64,000 nt of DNA from Ochotona curzoniae. Its lineage: Eukaryota; Chordata; Mammalia; Lagomorpha; Ochotonidae. The notes beneath the pieces were generated by a model, which saw only the letters and a list, made by a program, of their open reading frames with translations, had not been told where the DNA came from and made no database searches. Below are positions 24,201-35,577 of the stretch, piece by piece (position 1 is the first letter of the stretch; the number at the start of each line of letters is the position of its first letter). The translations under genes and the position numbers were made by a program. Location of the stretch: NCBI RefSeq assembly GCF_017591425.1, contig NW_024466459.1, positions 5,890,001-5,954,000 of the forward strand. Reading direction: 5' to 3'.

Positions 24201-24554
24201 AAAAAAAAAATTCTTTTTTGTTTTTAAGAAAGACTCATTTATCAATGCAGACAATATTAAGCCATTTAATAAATCCTTTTTTTTTTAAATTCTCAGTTTG
24301 GATGAATATGTTTTTGCATCATTAATTCTGGGGTGCTCATTCTTCACACCAACAGGGCAGGTCAATAGTTTATCTTCAGTTCAGGTAGTTTAAGCCCAAT
24401 GGATTAGTCCTGATAGAATTCGATTTTCTATTTTTTTGTTTCTTATTGAAAAATGCCACTTCCTTTATATCCATCTATAATTAAAAACAGAACGCTTTGA
24501 ACATTTTACAAGTGAGCGCTTGAAACATGTAAGCTGCGCATCCTCCAAAAACCA
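24201..24554. other. Unassigned non-coding DNA
   Basis: AT-rich with short A and T runs. Confidence 0.5.
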
Positions 24555-24569
24555 TGATACAACTTTCTT
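24555..24569 (+). repeat. Target-site duplication, left copy
   Basis: TGATACAACTTTCTT, identical to 24899-24913. Confidence 0.97.
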
Positions 24570-24898
24570 TTTTTTTTTTAAAGATTTATTTATCTTTATT
24601 GGAAAGGCAGATATACAGAGAGGAGGAGAGACAGAGAGGAAGATCTTCCGTCCGATGATTCACTCCCCAAGTGAGCGCAATGGGCCGATACTATGCCGAT
24701 CAGAAGCCAGGAGCCTCTTCTGGGTCTCCCACTCAGGTGCAGGGTCCCAAAGCTTTGGGCCGTCCTCCACTGCCTTCCCGGGCCACAAGCAGGGAGCTGG
24801 ATGGGAAGCGGGGCCGCCAGGATTAGAACCGGCGCCCATATGGGATCCCGGGCGTGCAAGGTGAGGACCTTTAACCACTTGCGCCACCGCGCCGGGCC
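24570..24898 (-). mobile_element. CSINE, best-preserved copy in the window
   Basis: Full-length reverse copy with nearly consensus text throughout. On its own strand it has a head with an A-box-like 'GTGGCGCAAGTGG' (24876-24888 reversed) and a B-box-like GGTTCTAATCC (24820-24830 reversed). It continues through 'CATATGGGCGCCGG', 'GATTCACTCCCCAAG' reversed, and ends AATAAAGATAAATAAATCTTTAAAAAAA. It keeps many CpGs, unlike older copies, and has perfect 15-bp TSDs. CSINEs are tRNA-derived, transcribed by RNA polymerase III and mobilised by L1 proteins; this copy looks recent. The overlapping open frames up to 153 codons are SINE translations. Confidence 0.97.
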
Positions 24899-24913
24899 TG
24901 ATACAACTTTCTT
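24899..24913 (+). repeat. Target-site duplication, right copy
   Basis: TGATACAACTTTCTT, exact repeat of 24555-24569. Confidence 0.97.
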
Positions 24914-25712
24914 GTCCTCCCAAATAATCCGATTCTGTACGTCTGCCTAACTGGTGCCCAAGATTTCCGAGATATGTAGATGAAAATATAGACTCAGGGA
25001 AATGGTGAATTCTTCTCTCTAATGGATGGGAAGCATGCTGGGCACAGTGCAGGAAAGAAAACTCAGTACTTTGGAGTGGGATCTGGTTTTTTCCTAATAC
25101 AGAGCAGTAACATACGTTCACTTATCACCTAGGATGGGCCTGAACTTAAGCACAATGAATGTGATATAAAGGCATTGAAACAGTGGAGGACAAAGGCGTG
25201 CATCCACACAGGGAATTGGAAAGGACGGGTACTTGGCAGATGTGGTCACAACACGGTGCCATGGTCGTACAAGAGTTTTAGTCTGACATTTCCCAATATC
25301 TAGAAAATGCCCCTACACGGGTTGTTGAATGAATATCAATTTGCACATTAAGATAATTCTATGACAAGATATCTATTTCCAGGGCTTTCTGGGCTGATCC
25401 GCAAGAAGGACGATAACACTGGGGCATAAATCAAAAATAACTACTTGTAAGTTGCCTGTCATCTGCAATGTGCAAAGCTTCTGAGGGAGGAAAAAAAAAA
25501 TCCTCACGATACGAAGCAAAAGAAATTTTAATCTCTTGGTAATTGAAAGCCGGGTGTTTATTTGATTAGTAGCCATGGCAAAATTCTATGGAGAGGACGA
25601 TTAGAAAAGATGAATTTAAAAGTAGTGGAAAAAAAGAATGAGACAGGTTTTGTACCACTTTCTATCTCTAACATAAAGTTTTGGTTCAGGAAGAAATAAT
25701 TATAAAAATTCA
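24914..25712. other. Unassigned non-coding DNA
   Basis: No repeat recognised. Confidence 0.5.
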
Positions 25713-26010
25713 GGTTGGGGTTGGTGCTGTGGAATAGTGAATGAGGCTGTACCTGTGACGCTGGCGTTCTCTCGGGGCACCCAGCTGAATCCTGGCTGCT
25801 CCACGTTTGATTCAATATGCTACTCATGGCCTGGGAAAAACAGTAGAAGTTGACCCATGTGTCAGGGTCTCTGTTATCCCACTTGGAGGACCGAAACAAA
25901 GCTCGCAGCTCCTGGCTTCCCCAGCCATTGTGGCTATTTGAGCAGTGGAACTCTTTTCTGTTTCTGCCTCTCTCATTGTAGACTGACTTTCATGTGAATA
26001 GGTAAGTTTT
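25713..26010 (+). mobile_element. Old CSINE
   Basis: Head 'GGTTGGGGTTGGTGCTGTGG', 'GAATCCTGGCTGCTCCACGTTTGATTCA', 'GGCCTGGGAAAAACAGTAGAAG', 'CCATTGTGGCTATTTGAGCAGTGGAA' and a CTCTCATTGTAGACTGACTTTCA ending. It is a diverged older-type copy. Confidence 0.78.
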
Positions 26011-26419
26011 TAATAATGGTAGTACCTACAGTGGTAGCAACAGCAGCAGCAGCTGCAATAGTAATATTAAAAGCAGTAATAATTCAGATCAAAGAGAAAA
26101 ACAAATTGTAGAGGTAACATAACCAGAGGTCATGCGAATTTGTCTAGAGAAAAAATTGATCATTTTCTTAAAACTGGTTCTTGTCAGAGCACGGAAGGCT
26201 TTGACATCCAGGCTGGGAAGCTGAAAGTGAATGTAACCATTTCCATTCTCATGATGGTCTCAGGGAACATTCCAGTACTAAGATTCTATAATATTGAATG
26301 TTCGGCAAACCACATGTATTTATTTTTAAATGGTTTGCTGCCACAACCACAGTCTATTTAAGGAGTGAACACACACACACACACTGAACACCTGATTCTG
26401 GAAAAATTTAGTTTACAGA
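26011..26419. other. Unassigned non-coding DNA with short repeats
   Basis: Contains a small CAG-rich run (26040-26055) and a (CA)7 run (26370-26383); otherwise nothing recognised. Confidence 0.6.
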
Positions 26420-26430
26420 AATGTTCTATC
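26420..26430 (+). repeat. Probable target-site duplication, left copy
   Basis: AATGTTCTATC; 26795-26805 reads AATATTCTATC. Confidence 0.6.
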
Positions 26431-26794
26431 TAGGGTTGGGTGTGGTGGCTCATATGGATAATTCTCTCCCTGGAATGCAAGTATCCCATATGGGTGCTGA
26501 TTCATGTCCTGACTATTCCCCTTCCCAAGCAGCTTGCTGCTTACATCTGACAAAGCAGCAGGACCTGGCCCAAAGCCTTGGGACCCTGCACCCACATGGG
26601 AGACCCAGAAGAAGCTCCTGGTTCCGAGCTTCAACAGCTCAGTTCTAATTACAGTGGTCATTTAGGAAAACAAATGAACAAACAAACAACAACAAACAAC
26701 AACAAAACAGTAGTTGGAAGATCTTTTCTCTCTTTCCCTCTCGCCATAAATCTACTTTTCCAATAAAAAAACTTTATCTTTTTTTTTTTTAAAT
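26431..26794 (+). mobile_element. CSINE, younger type, with internal AAC-rich expansion
   Basis: Complete forward copy: 'GGTTGGGTGTGGTGGCTCATATGG' head, 'CCCATATGGGTGCTG', 'CTTGGGACCCTGCACCCACATGGGAG' and ending TTTTCCAATAAAAAAAC. At 26671-26707 the segment that should read GGGAGTGAATCATCAGATGG is replaced or expanded by CAAA/CAA repeats. The TSD is 11 bp with one mismatch. Confidence 0.88.
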
Positions 26795-28524
26795 AATATT
26801 CTATCACCATGAAACAAAAATATAAGGTTCATTATGTTATTTTAGTTTCTTTCAAAAGGCTGCTCTGAAGAGTTTCCCATCCAGGAACAAATCTTACAAG
26901 TTGATGAAATCACCGCACGTTCACACCGGTGGAGAGAAAGATCATCCCACTGCCATGTTCGGGTGGGGGAGGCTTTAGTTTGACTGTCACGTGATCTGGT
27001 TGACATCATCCCCGTCCACGTGTACCCTACAGAACCTTTAGACCTCCTCCAATGCTTGGCGAAAGAAGCAACAACACAAGGGAGAGGGACCAAAGTCCGT
27101 GGAGAATTACCTTAAGCTAATTCAGTAGTTTAATGAATTACAATAAAAGAGTTTTGAGAACTCATTCCGAGAAAATAAATAAAATAATCGAGCTAGAGTT
27201 ACGTATTGGACAAAATTGTGCTGTCACATCTGATTAGTTGCAATTTAGACTACCAATTATGGTCGTGTCTGAGCTGAAAACAATAACTTCTGATTACCTA
27301 GCTGAAAGAAAATGCCGTAGGATGGAAAAATAAAACTTCACAAAAGAAGGATTGGATTAAAACAGTGGGTGAGTGGCTCCTGGGAGCTCAAACAGCTTTC
27401 AAATTGCCTGAATATTTAGGAAGGTGACTGGAACATTGACCAGCAAATGACATAAATCTAGAATTAATTATACAAAGTTAAATAAGCAAAAAGAAGGAGG
27501 CTTGCAGGATTCAGGCTTACTGCGAGATGTCAGTATAATGAAATTTTAACCAGTTTATTTAAGGAAGAATTAATTGCATATCATATTGTAGCAAATATAG
27601 ACTACGGTAAAGTTATCTGACTTGAGACAATCATTTAAGTGGAGCACTCATATCTTGATTTTCTTAAACAATTTACAGAGGTTTTGGTTTTGATCAGGTT
27701 TGTGCCTAACTTTTTACATCACCTGGTTGAAACAATACATAATGAGATCTCTTAAGGGACGCAATTAATTTTTTTTTTTCTACGAACTGCTCGTCTTTCC
27801 CATCTCCACTTCTCCTGAAATATCATTCTTCCATATAATTTGAAGAAAGCTGTTTTTTTTTTCCTAGATTGTTTTTAATTTTAAATAAAGTGATGAGAGG
27901 CATCCAGCTTAGGAGAATCCCCCAGCGCAGTTCCAGAGATCAGCGCTGAAGACAACCCTTTACCAACTGACTTTAATCTTTCCTACCGAAAAAACATGAT
28001 TTATTTGTGTGCCAAAACATGAGCTATATGTTTGAGTAAACCCAAATTTTTAATATGTCGCCTAAGCATATTTCCCCTGGAAATCAACTGTTTGTAAAAA
28101 GTGGTACGGATCAGAGTGACTGTTTGCCAAGAAAGGAACCAGAAAACACTGGTATTCAAAGCTGGGATATGTACATTTGCCTCCTATATTTTTAATTTCT
28201 AACTCAGCTTTCATTTCTGGAATAACTGTTCTGTACACACATTATAGCATTCAATGGTAAGATTGTCTTTAAGACTGAAATCCATTGTCTTTCCTATAGC
28301 ATCCTGGAATTAAGGCAAACTAGTGCAAGTAACAATACAACGAAAGCATGGCAGTAGAGAATGGAAATATATATATAATATGAGAAAAATTTATATGTAT
28401 GTGGTGCAAAAATTATCACATGTTTAAAGAATTATCAAAGTTTCCAAACCCACATGCCATTTTCGGTGTATTATTTTATCCAGAGGCCAAGATTACATAG
28501 CATTAACATAGTTTGTTCAATGGT
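26795..28524. other. Repeat-poor block
   Basis: No interspersed repeat recognised over 1.7 kb; it contains the candidate element listed separately at 27150-27500. Confidence 0.5.
27150..27500. promoter_or_regulatory. Candidate conserved non-coding element
   Basis: Repeat-free stretch with homeodomain-type words (TGATTAG near 27231, CCAATTATG near 27253, GAATTAATTAT near 27460), 'GGATTAAAAC' near 27353, and TGAGCTG/AGCTCAAACAGCTTTC text. Dense motif text in repeat-free DNA is typical of developmental enhancers. This is inference without alignment. Confidence 0.22.
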
Positions 28525-28705
28525 TCATAAAAATCAGACACTGTTCGAAGGACTTTACATGGCAAATTATCTCATGAAAACTTGATGAGACACGTTACTA
28601 TTATAAAAATTAACAATAGGGGGAAAGTGAGGTTTTCAGAGCCAAACAACATTCCAGTGGTGCAATGACCGGGAAGTAGGTGCTGTACCAGTCATTGTCT
28701 TACTC
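28525..28705 (-). mobile_element. MIR SINE
   Basis: 'CAGACACTGTTCGAAGGACTTTACATGG', 'AATTATCTCATGAAAAC' and 'AGTGAGGTTTTCAGAGCC' match the reversed MIR consensus (CAGGCACTGTTCTAAGCGCTTTACATG, TTAACTCATTTAATCCTC, CTGAGGCACAGAGAGG). Confidence 0.65.
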
Positions 28706-30483
28706 ACTGAATTTTATAATGAGTTGACACCTAAGGAAATGACAGCCCCGTGGAGGGATCACTTCTTGGGGAATTAGCTAGTTTTTAGACATAGCAAACA
28801 GCTTCTGTGAGAGAAGATCTGCGGTATGCAAGCCCATTGATTTGGAGCCTGTTCTCTCATCCATTAGAGCCCGTACTCTCACAACATCCGCAAATCAGGC
28901 CAATGCTCCCCTCACATGAGCATGTATTAGTCGTACCCAGCGGTAACCCCTACAACCTCCATCAGTGGGAACCATTCTAGTTCTTAACGCTCTCTGTCGG
29001 CTGATCCTGCCTTACTTACATCATAGAAACGCAAATACACATCCTTAGCACATGGTTCGTTCTTACAAGGAATTAATTTATTGCCGATAAACAATTGTCG
29101 ACTACACGTATGTCAACAGACGAGTACATCAGTATGTCTCATAATATAGCACAGGCGTTTATAGTGTCTGAAGGTTGTCGAATTGCTTTGGAGTACAAAC
29201 AATAAGACAATTTTTTTTTGCTGTACGGATTATTTCTCTGAATCTCATATATCATGGGACATTGTTAGAGTCAGATTAAAAACCGATACACATTATTCTT
29301 CACAATGTAAAACATTAACTGAATATAGGGTCTTTTTGTAGCGACGAACAAGTAAGTTGGCTCAGCTTGACAAATGGATACAAAGGAAATGCAGATAATA
29401 ATTTTAGTGTAAGGAACACTGAAATTTTACTGCCACAATTTTTATTATCAAAACTATACAGTGTGTTTAGACAAGATATAGTGTGTTCAATTTTTGTTCA
29501 TCTGTTTAGAAATCCATATTTTCAATAAATTGAACTTGAAATGAAATCTATATAAAATGTGAGTAGTAGCCACAGTGTTCATGTGAATTCAGCAAGGTAT
29601 CTGAAAAGATAATTTCATTCTTTTCATATTTTTACCAAACTTCTGTAACATCAAGGAGAAATGGAGCCAAGCTTTATTGCCAAACACTCCTACGAAAAAC
29701 TCTTCACTTTTTTGTCAACAAAGGAAAATTGACAACATTTGATATAGAGACCAGCACTCACTTTCAAATCTGTTTGTTTCTAAGCTATTACTGGGTTTCA
29801 TTCGTCATTGAGCCCAAATTAAGTGCTGGTTAATGTGGTTACGTTTTACTGGCGCTACTAAAATCAGGTTACATGAAGCAGAAGATGGAAATAAAAGTTT
29901 ATAACACACTGCATTCTGCTTGCTTTCTTTGAAGTTCAGTGGAAACTATGACAGCATTGCACAGTTAAGTCTTTCCTATTATTAAACTAAAAAAAAAAAA
30001 AAGACAAGCTTCAAGAAAAAGAAAAATAGACAGCTTCCAGTTGTTGATTATTTTCTAAAGATACCCCTCCAGCTCCATGAAGAACAGCATCATGAACCGT
30101 GTGAAGAGTTATGTACTCATGATGTCAAATGTCTGAAAACTGCTGAACGTGAGTTCCTTTGGAATGCTGTTGTGGTGAACGGTCAGTGGATGGTCCATCT
30201 TTCTCCTCTACTAATTCCCCAGTCGTTCTGATATCAGTTACTCATGAAATGTGTATGATCATCTTCAGAATTCATTCAAAGCAAGTCACTGGCAAAGCAT
30301 AAAGAGAAATATTTAATCTTCAGAATGAAACTCATTTCTGAAAAGCACAACCATGAAAACAGGTCATCCAAGAAAGGTACAAAATATTAACAAACCGTTG
30401 CCACATTTCTACTCTGTAGAAAACTTCTCAGTTTTAGAAACTCCTCCTTAGGACCATGACATGTTATAACAGTCTTTTTAAAA
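28706..30483. other. Repeat-poor block
   Basis: AT-rich unique-looking DNA; only homopolymer runs (for example poly-A at 29990-30003) are recognised. Confidence 0.5.
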
Positions 30484-30795
30484 AAAAAATTATTTTGTTT
30501 TATTTGAAAAGAAGGATTACCGAGATACGTCTTCAGTCCACCAGTTCATTCCCCAAATAGCAGAACCAGCCAAGGTCGGGCCAAGGTCGGGCCAAGGTCG
30601 GGCCGTGGTGAAGCCAGCAGCCAAGAGCTCCTCGCAGGAGTGCAGGGGCCCAAGCACGAGGGTAGTGTTCCCCTGTTTGCCCAGGCACTTAGTGGGGTGT
30701 TGGATAGAAACGCAGCAGCCAGGGGTTGAATCGATACGTGTATGGAGTGTGGTCATTTCAGGCAGAACTTACCGCATTGTGCCGCAGAGCTGGCC
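30484..30795 (-). mobile_element. Old CSINE with internal triplication
   Basis: Reversed tail 'TTTTGTTTTATTTGAAAAGAAGGATTACCGAGA', 'CAGTTCATTCCCCAAATAG' and a reversed head ending 'CCGCATTGTGCCGCAGAGCTGGCC'. The 11-bp unit GCCAAGGTCGG occurs three times in tandem at 30569-30601. Confidence 0.8.
30569..30601 (+). repeat. 11-bp tandem repeat, 3 copies
   Basis: Three exact copies of GCCAAGGTCGG inside the SINE; exactness implies a recent expansion. Confidence 0.97.
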
Positions 30796-31962
30796 AAACA
30801 ATGTTCTGCCAAATTACAATGTAAACCACTTTCTGTTTGAATCTTGACATGCACCCTGTAGCATTCTGGAAGAATTCAGGCCAGAATCCCCGCCCCCAAT
30901 GTATAACAATTGTAACAATAGCGCTATAATGGAGAAGAAGTTAGGGAAAAGATCCAAACCTGAAGGAGAAAGTTTCTGTTGCATTTCAGAAATAGCTCAT
31001 TTACAGAGTATTTATCCTAAATTCACCTGTGCATCTCTAAATTAAAAATGCCGACATCTGACCACATAAACTACACCAAGTGATAAGAGCCAAATAACAA
31101 AAGAATCCAATATGTTGATACATTTGACCGAAAGAGTTTGCAGAGCACAGAGTTAAATGTGAGTGCAAGAGCGTGGTAGCAATCTTTGATTTCCTGTGCT
31201 GCCTACTTTTGGAAATTTATTTTTGCACGTATCTACTCCGCACCACTAAGTCACAGGTTTCTCAAAATCTGTCATACAAATAAATGCTCAAATAGCTATA
31301 TTTAAGTAAAATACACAAATAGCGGTGAAATTGAGAGAAGGAAAATTTTACTGTAAAACTGAGACAATATCCCATTTATACATCTACAACCTTAATAGAT
31401 TATGATTATAAACCTGACTTTGATCTTAAATAAATATTTTCCTTGATTTTTAATGTATATGTTAGAACAGTCTAGATCTTTCTTTGATCAAATGCTCTTT
31501 GCTAAACCCTATACACACAGCATTATGCACGGTATAAAGCACTTGGCAACTTAAATAGTCAAAAATCAGATACATTTATTAAATTTAACAAAACTGCCTG
31601 ATTAGAGTAAGAAAGCAACTTTTGAAGGGCAAAAAATGATCTCGGATTAACTATTTAAAATGAGTTATGTTTCCATAGCTATTACAGATAGAGAATCCAT
31701 TCCATTCCTACAACAAATAAAAAATAATAATAATAATTAAATAAAACAGGAACAAAACAAGACCTCCCATTTTTGTTTTCCTCTAATCCTTTTTATTTGT
31801 CCATTCAAACATTTTCATCTGGACTTTACTTTTACATGATATATACTCCAACAACTTTATAATCAAATAAAGCACCCTTCATTATTTTGCAACGCCATTT
31901 TTACAACCAACACCTTTCCTGTGCAGCATCGATCTCTTCAGCCCTTCTTACGGGAGGACACT
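30796..31962. other. Unassigned non-coding DNA
   Basis: AT-rich; a short ATAA run occurs at 31722-31745. No genes or interspersed repeats seen. Confidence 0.5.
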
Positions 31963-32080
31963 TCAAAAAGTTTCTGGAAAAAAAAAAAAACAGATTGAAA
32001 GGAAAGTTAGTTTTAGTGCAAAAATATTTTGGAATCGCGCTTAGTTTTTTTGTAAATGCACATTTTCATTGAAATTTGCA
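31963..32080. mobile_element. Mariner-type MITE remnant
   Basis: Begins 'CTTCAAAAAGTTTCTGGAAAA', continues 'AAAGTTAGTTTTAGTGCAAAAATATTTTGGAAT', 'AGTTTTTTTGTAAATGCACATTTTCATTGAAATTT'. This follows the order of a short mammalian mariner-derived element (CTTCAAAAAGTTCATGGAAAA, TTTGGTGCAAAAA, CATTTTCCATGAACTTTTTGAAG). The two ends are imperfect inverted repeats. No transposase is present. Confidence 0.55.
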
Positions 32081-34582
32081 AAAAAAAAAAGCCCTTGTAT
32101 TTCATGGATTTCAAGATTTCTGGCAACAAACTTCTTTCCGTTTCATTTCCGCGAAGTTGCTGAACTGCAGTCAGGGCTGCATCAACCAGCGTAACTGTTG
32201 GTGAACAGAATTCTCTCCCTGCTTCTCCTGCCACAGAAGCAGAGGGGCACAGGGCAGACACAGGCTCTGTGGCAGGTGCAGAGATCTGGAAGTGCAAATG
32301 GACTTCTACAATGAAGAAGGGCAATACTTAAGTAGCACAGAGTAAGAGATGAGATAAATCCCTTCTGCCTTCGGTGAAGAAGCGTGTTTTGCAGGACTCC
32401 TTGTACAAGTGTCTGCAGGGGGAGTGGATATCAGTGGGCTCGGACTCATGTACTGATGACCTACAACACAAATAGAACCTCACGGTGGACACTCGTGTCT
32501 CCAGAACGGCCTCACTCTCCAAGTCCCCTGCATTTATCCTGTGGTAGGATATTCTACCTGCAATTGGCTAGCTAGATGCAAACACTTACATCGGACACTG
32601 ATTTGAGATCGAACACCCTCTAAGAAAAGAATCGTCTTTCTTGATTCTATTCATCAGTCTATTCTATAGTTTTATAATGCATTTAATACCAGAGAGGACA
32701 AAGTCAGCTAATTTTTTTCTTTGTTTTCCAACAATATTTGACTGCGTCTTCTACAGATGTATCTTTGGAGCACTCGGTGTTTTCAAAATATTGTTAAGTG
32801 TTCAATTAGAAATGAATTATAATTCCACATGCCTTGAATTGTTCCCACATAAGCGCATTTGCTTTCTTTCTCTAAGTCCCAAGCGAGTTATTGTGAATAA
32901 TAAATGAATTCTATCCACATATGTATGCACACAAACGATGTCAATCTATTAATCATAGTTGACAAAATGTGGACACTAAATAGTCACTAGAATTGCACAC
33001 GCAACAAGTGTTGTAATATTGAAGTCTCTTAGTCTATAATCATAGCACACCATTTCACTAAGAGAAACAAACCTCATATTCCATAGTACGATATTTTCCT
33101 TTGTTTTGGCCCTACTTTTCATTACTCCAAATCTTTGTTTCTTAACATTATATGAACACTTTGGGATGAAGCTTATGATTATTCAGTACTGCAGCTTGAT
33201 ATATGTCTAGATATGACGTATGAATAACTTTATATCACAGCTGAATCCTGGAACTATTTACTAGTTCTATTTTACAGACTTAAAACAACAACAACCTGAA
33301 AGTTTGATTTTTTTCTCCCTTAACTACAAAACGATTAATCTCAAATCCAAGTCAATGTTAACCTTGAGGTTTCGAAAAACAGTTGATCTGTCTGTACTAT
33401 TTTAATAGCGAATCACTTATTACTTAAACTTGTTGCTTCCAATTACTTCTAATTGATTGTCTTGCCTTATTCTTTTAAAGACATTCATAATAATCTTAGC
33501 TTTTTATAATCTTGCTTCTTCCTTCCTAAGAGTTATTCTTATAAAATCTTTTGGCCAAAAAAAAAAGGCTTTGATGAATTAAAAATATTATTTTTAAGTT
33601 CATATTTGAAGTTTTCACAGAAATAAGTGTCCTCAGGACAGAATGTCCTCTGCATTTCAAATCTAAAATATTTTGCTAAGTTTGTTTTTTTCTCCTGCCA
33701 AACCATGAACACCTAGAAGTTCCACACTTTTTTTTTTTTAAATAGGCTTCAGCTGCCACCATATAATTGTCCCAGCCTCATTTCACGGACATTCTCTAAT
33801 GCTTGGTTTATGAAAGCAAATTCTGTAAAGCCCAGGAGCCTATGGTAGAGAAAGGTGTTTGGGATCCAGGTTAACCACCGTCACCACTCAGGACACCACA
33901 TGCGGCCACACGTTCTTCTTTGGAATCCTCACACAAGCCAAAGCAGAGGTCTACGGCCCGAGCTCTGGGCGAGCAGTTTAGTTTTCAAAGGGCACATGAC
34001 GAAAAGGTGACTTCAATTTTCCATGAAATCCTTCAGCTTGTTTTCCTTTAAATGCATAAATTAAAACATGGAAATGGAGGCTCTCCATGGTGGGAAACTG
34101 CCTTCAGAGAAACTGGATTATTCACCAGAGCTGAGGAATTAACCCAAGGAGACATTCCTATAATCACCACTGTGACTATAAGTCAAACAAGGGGAAAAAA
34201 ACCAGCATCTGAGGGTAAGGCGGGAACATCGGCTCTCCCAACTCTGGTGACAGAAGAGAAATGATGGCAGCAAAAGTAGATTCCACAAAGTCATCACAGT
34301 TAGGACTATTTGATTGAGTGATTATTCCCTAGTGACTATATTTGCGTGGATTAAATAGACAGGACTTTAAAAATCTATTACGCTCCTCCAAGGAATTCTA
34401 GCATATTTCTATAAAGTACTTTCTCAAATCTGTTCAATAAATGTTTCCAGCAAGAAGAATAAGTGTATTTAAGTAATGGTTAAATGAGAAAGGTGTATTT
34501 TTTTTTTCTTATACTCATCTTTGTCAAGAGACATGAGAAAGGAATAGCATTGAAAAGTCTCCCTGTTTACAAAGCAAAAGCA
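32081..34582. other. Repeat-poor block
   Basis: 2.5 kb with only homopolymer runs recognised. 32100-32330 is somewhat richer in GC and CpG, but no coding domain is recognisable in its open frames. Confidence 0.45.
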
Positions 34583-34840
34583 GAGTCTGGTGTTGTGGCC
34601 TAGCAGCTATAAGCTGCTGTTTGTAACAGCAGAATCCCACGTAAGCAGCAGTTAGTACCCCAGCTATTTTGCTGCAGATTCAGCTTCCTATGAAAGGCCA
34701 GACAAAAGCAATTGTTTGTGAGAGAATATGGCCTAAGGTCCTGGTTCCTCAATACAGCCTGGCCTAGTGCTGTCTATTGGGGCCATCTGAACAGTGAAAC
34801 AGCAAAGGACGATTCTTTCTCTCTCTCTCTCTCTCTCTCA
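34583..34840 (+). mobile_element. Old CSINE with (CT)n tail
   Basis: Head 'GAGTCTGGTGTTGTGGCCTAGCAG', 'AGAATCCCACGTAAGCAGCAG', 'CAGCTTCCTATGAAAGGCC' and 'GGGGCCATCTGAACAGTGAAACAGC'. It ends in a (CT)n run (34818-34839) that grew from the CTCTCTC tail of the element. Confidence 0.75.
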
Positions 34841-35121
34841 GGGGTGTGTGTTTGGCCTGTTGGTTAAGGGGCCCATGTTCCATACAGGAGTGACAAGGTG
34901 TGAGTCCCAGGTTGGAGCCCCTGTGAGGATCCTGGAGGGAAGGCATCAGTGAGCACTCAAGTCACTGGGTTCTTGCCACACACAGTGGCGGACCCGCATA
35001 GCTGCTATTTCGCATCTTTGCTCCAGGCCTAGCCCTGGCTATCATGGACGTAGCAGGAGTGGACCAGGATATGGAAGGTTTTCACTCTCTTTCTCCGTCT
35101 CAAGTAATTTCTTATAAAAAC
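34841..35121 (+). mobile_element. Old CSINE, head to tail with the previous one
   Basis: Head 'GGGTGTGTGTTTGGCCTGTTGGTTAAGG' (older-type head), 'GTGTGAGTCCCAGGTTGGAGCCCC', 'CTCCAGGCCTAGCCCTGGC' and ending TCTCCGTCTCAAGTAATTTCTTATAAAAAC. It starts exactly where the (CT)n tail of the neighbour stops. Confidence 0.6.
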
Positions 35122-35437
35122 TAAGGGAAAAGGAAACTGACATGGAAGGGGCAATACTGTACTGTCATGATGCCTAAATCATCTGTTACTTTTGAGAGAG
35201 CAACGTATGAAATTGACCTACAGGTCTACAACCCCGTACTAGACAACCTGTGACTTGCAAACATGTATATGTAGCAATAGATCAGCTTCAGTATGCACAA
35301 TTAAGGAATAATCATGGAGCTCTCCACTTACCTCAGAAAATCTTACAAGTATGACCTGCTGTTTAAATGAAAGTGATTCTCTGAACATAAAACTAAGTAA
35401 AACACCCATCATTTCTCTGTCAAATATGCTGTTTTGA
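35122..35437. other. Unassigned non-coding DNA
   Basis: Nothing recognised. Confidence 0.5.
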
Positions 35438-35560
35438 TCTTTCTTTCTTTCTCTCTTTCTCTCTCTCTTTCTTTTTCCCTCTTTCTCTCTCTCTTGTTCT
35501 TTCTTTCTTTCCTTCCTCCCTTCATTCCTTCTTTCTTTCTTTAATTTTTTTTTTTTTTTT
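35438..35560. repeat. Pyrimidine tract (TTTC/CT)n ending in poly-T
   Basis: About 120 nearly pure C/T bases: TTTC and CT repeats, CCTTCCTCCC, then poly-T. Mirror-like purine/pyrimidine tracts of this length can form triplex DNA. The Lys/Arg/Glu-rich peptide on the minus strand is an artefact of it. Confidence 0.95.
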
Positions 35561-35577
35561 ACAAAGATAACAGAACT

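Noticed and set aside
24820..24890. tRNA gene at the SINE head
   Set aside because: A- and B-box-like words are present because CSINEs descend from a tRNA; no cloverleaf or anticodon arm can be folded, so it is not a tRNA gene.
24596..25121. Open frames up to 153 codons over the SINE at 24.57-24.90 kb
   Set aside because: They translate the SINE itself. The same peptide pieces (for example HPAPCLWPGK) recur at other SINE copies in this window.
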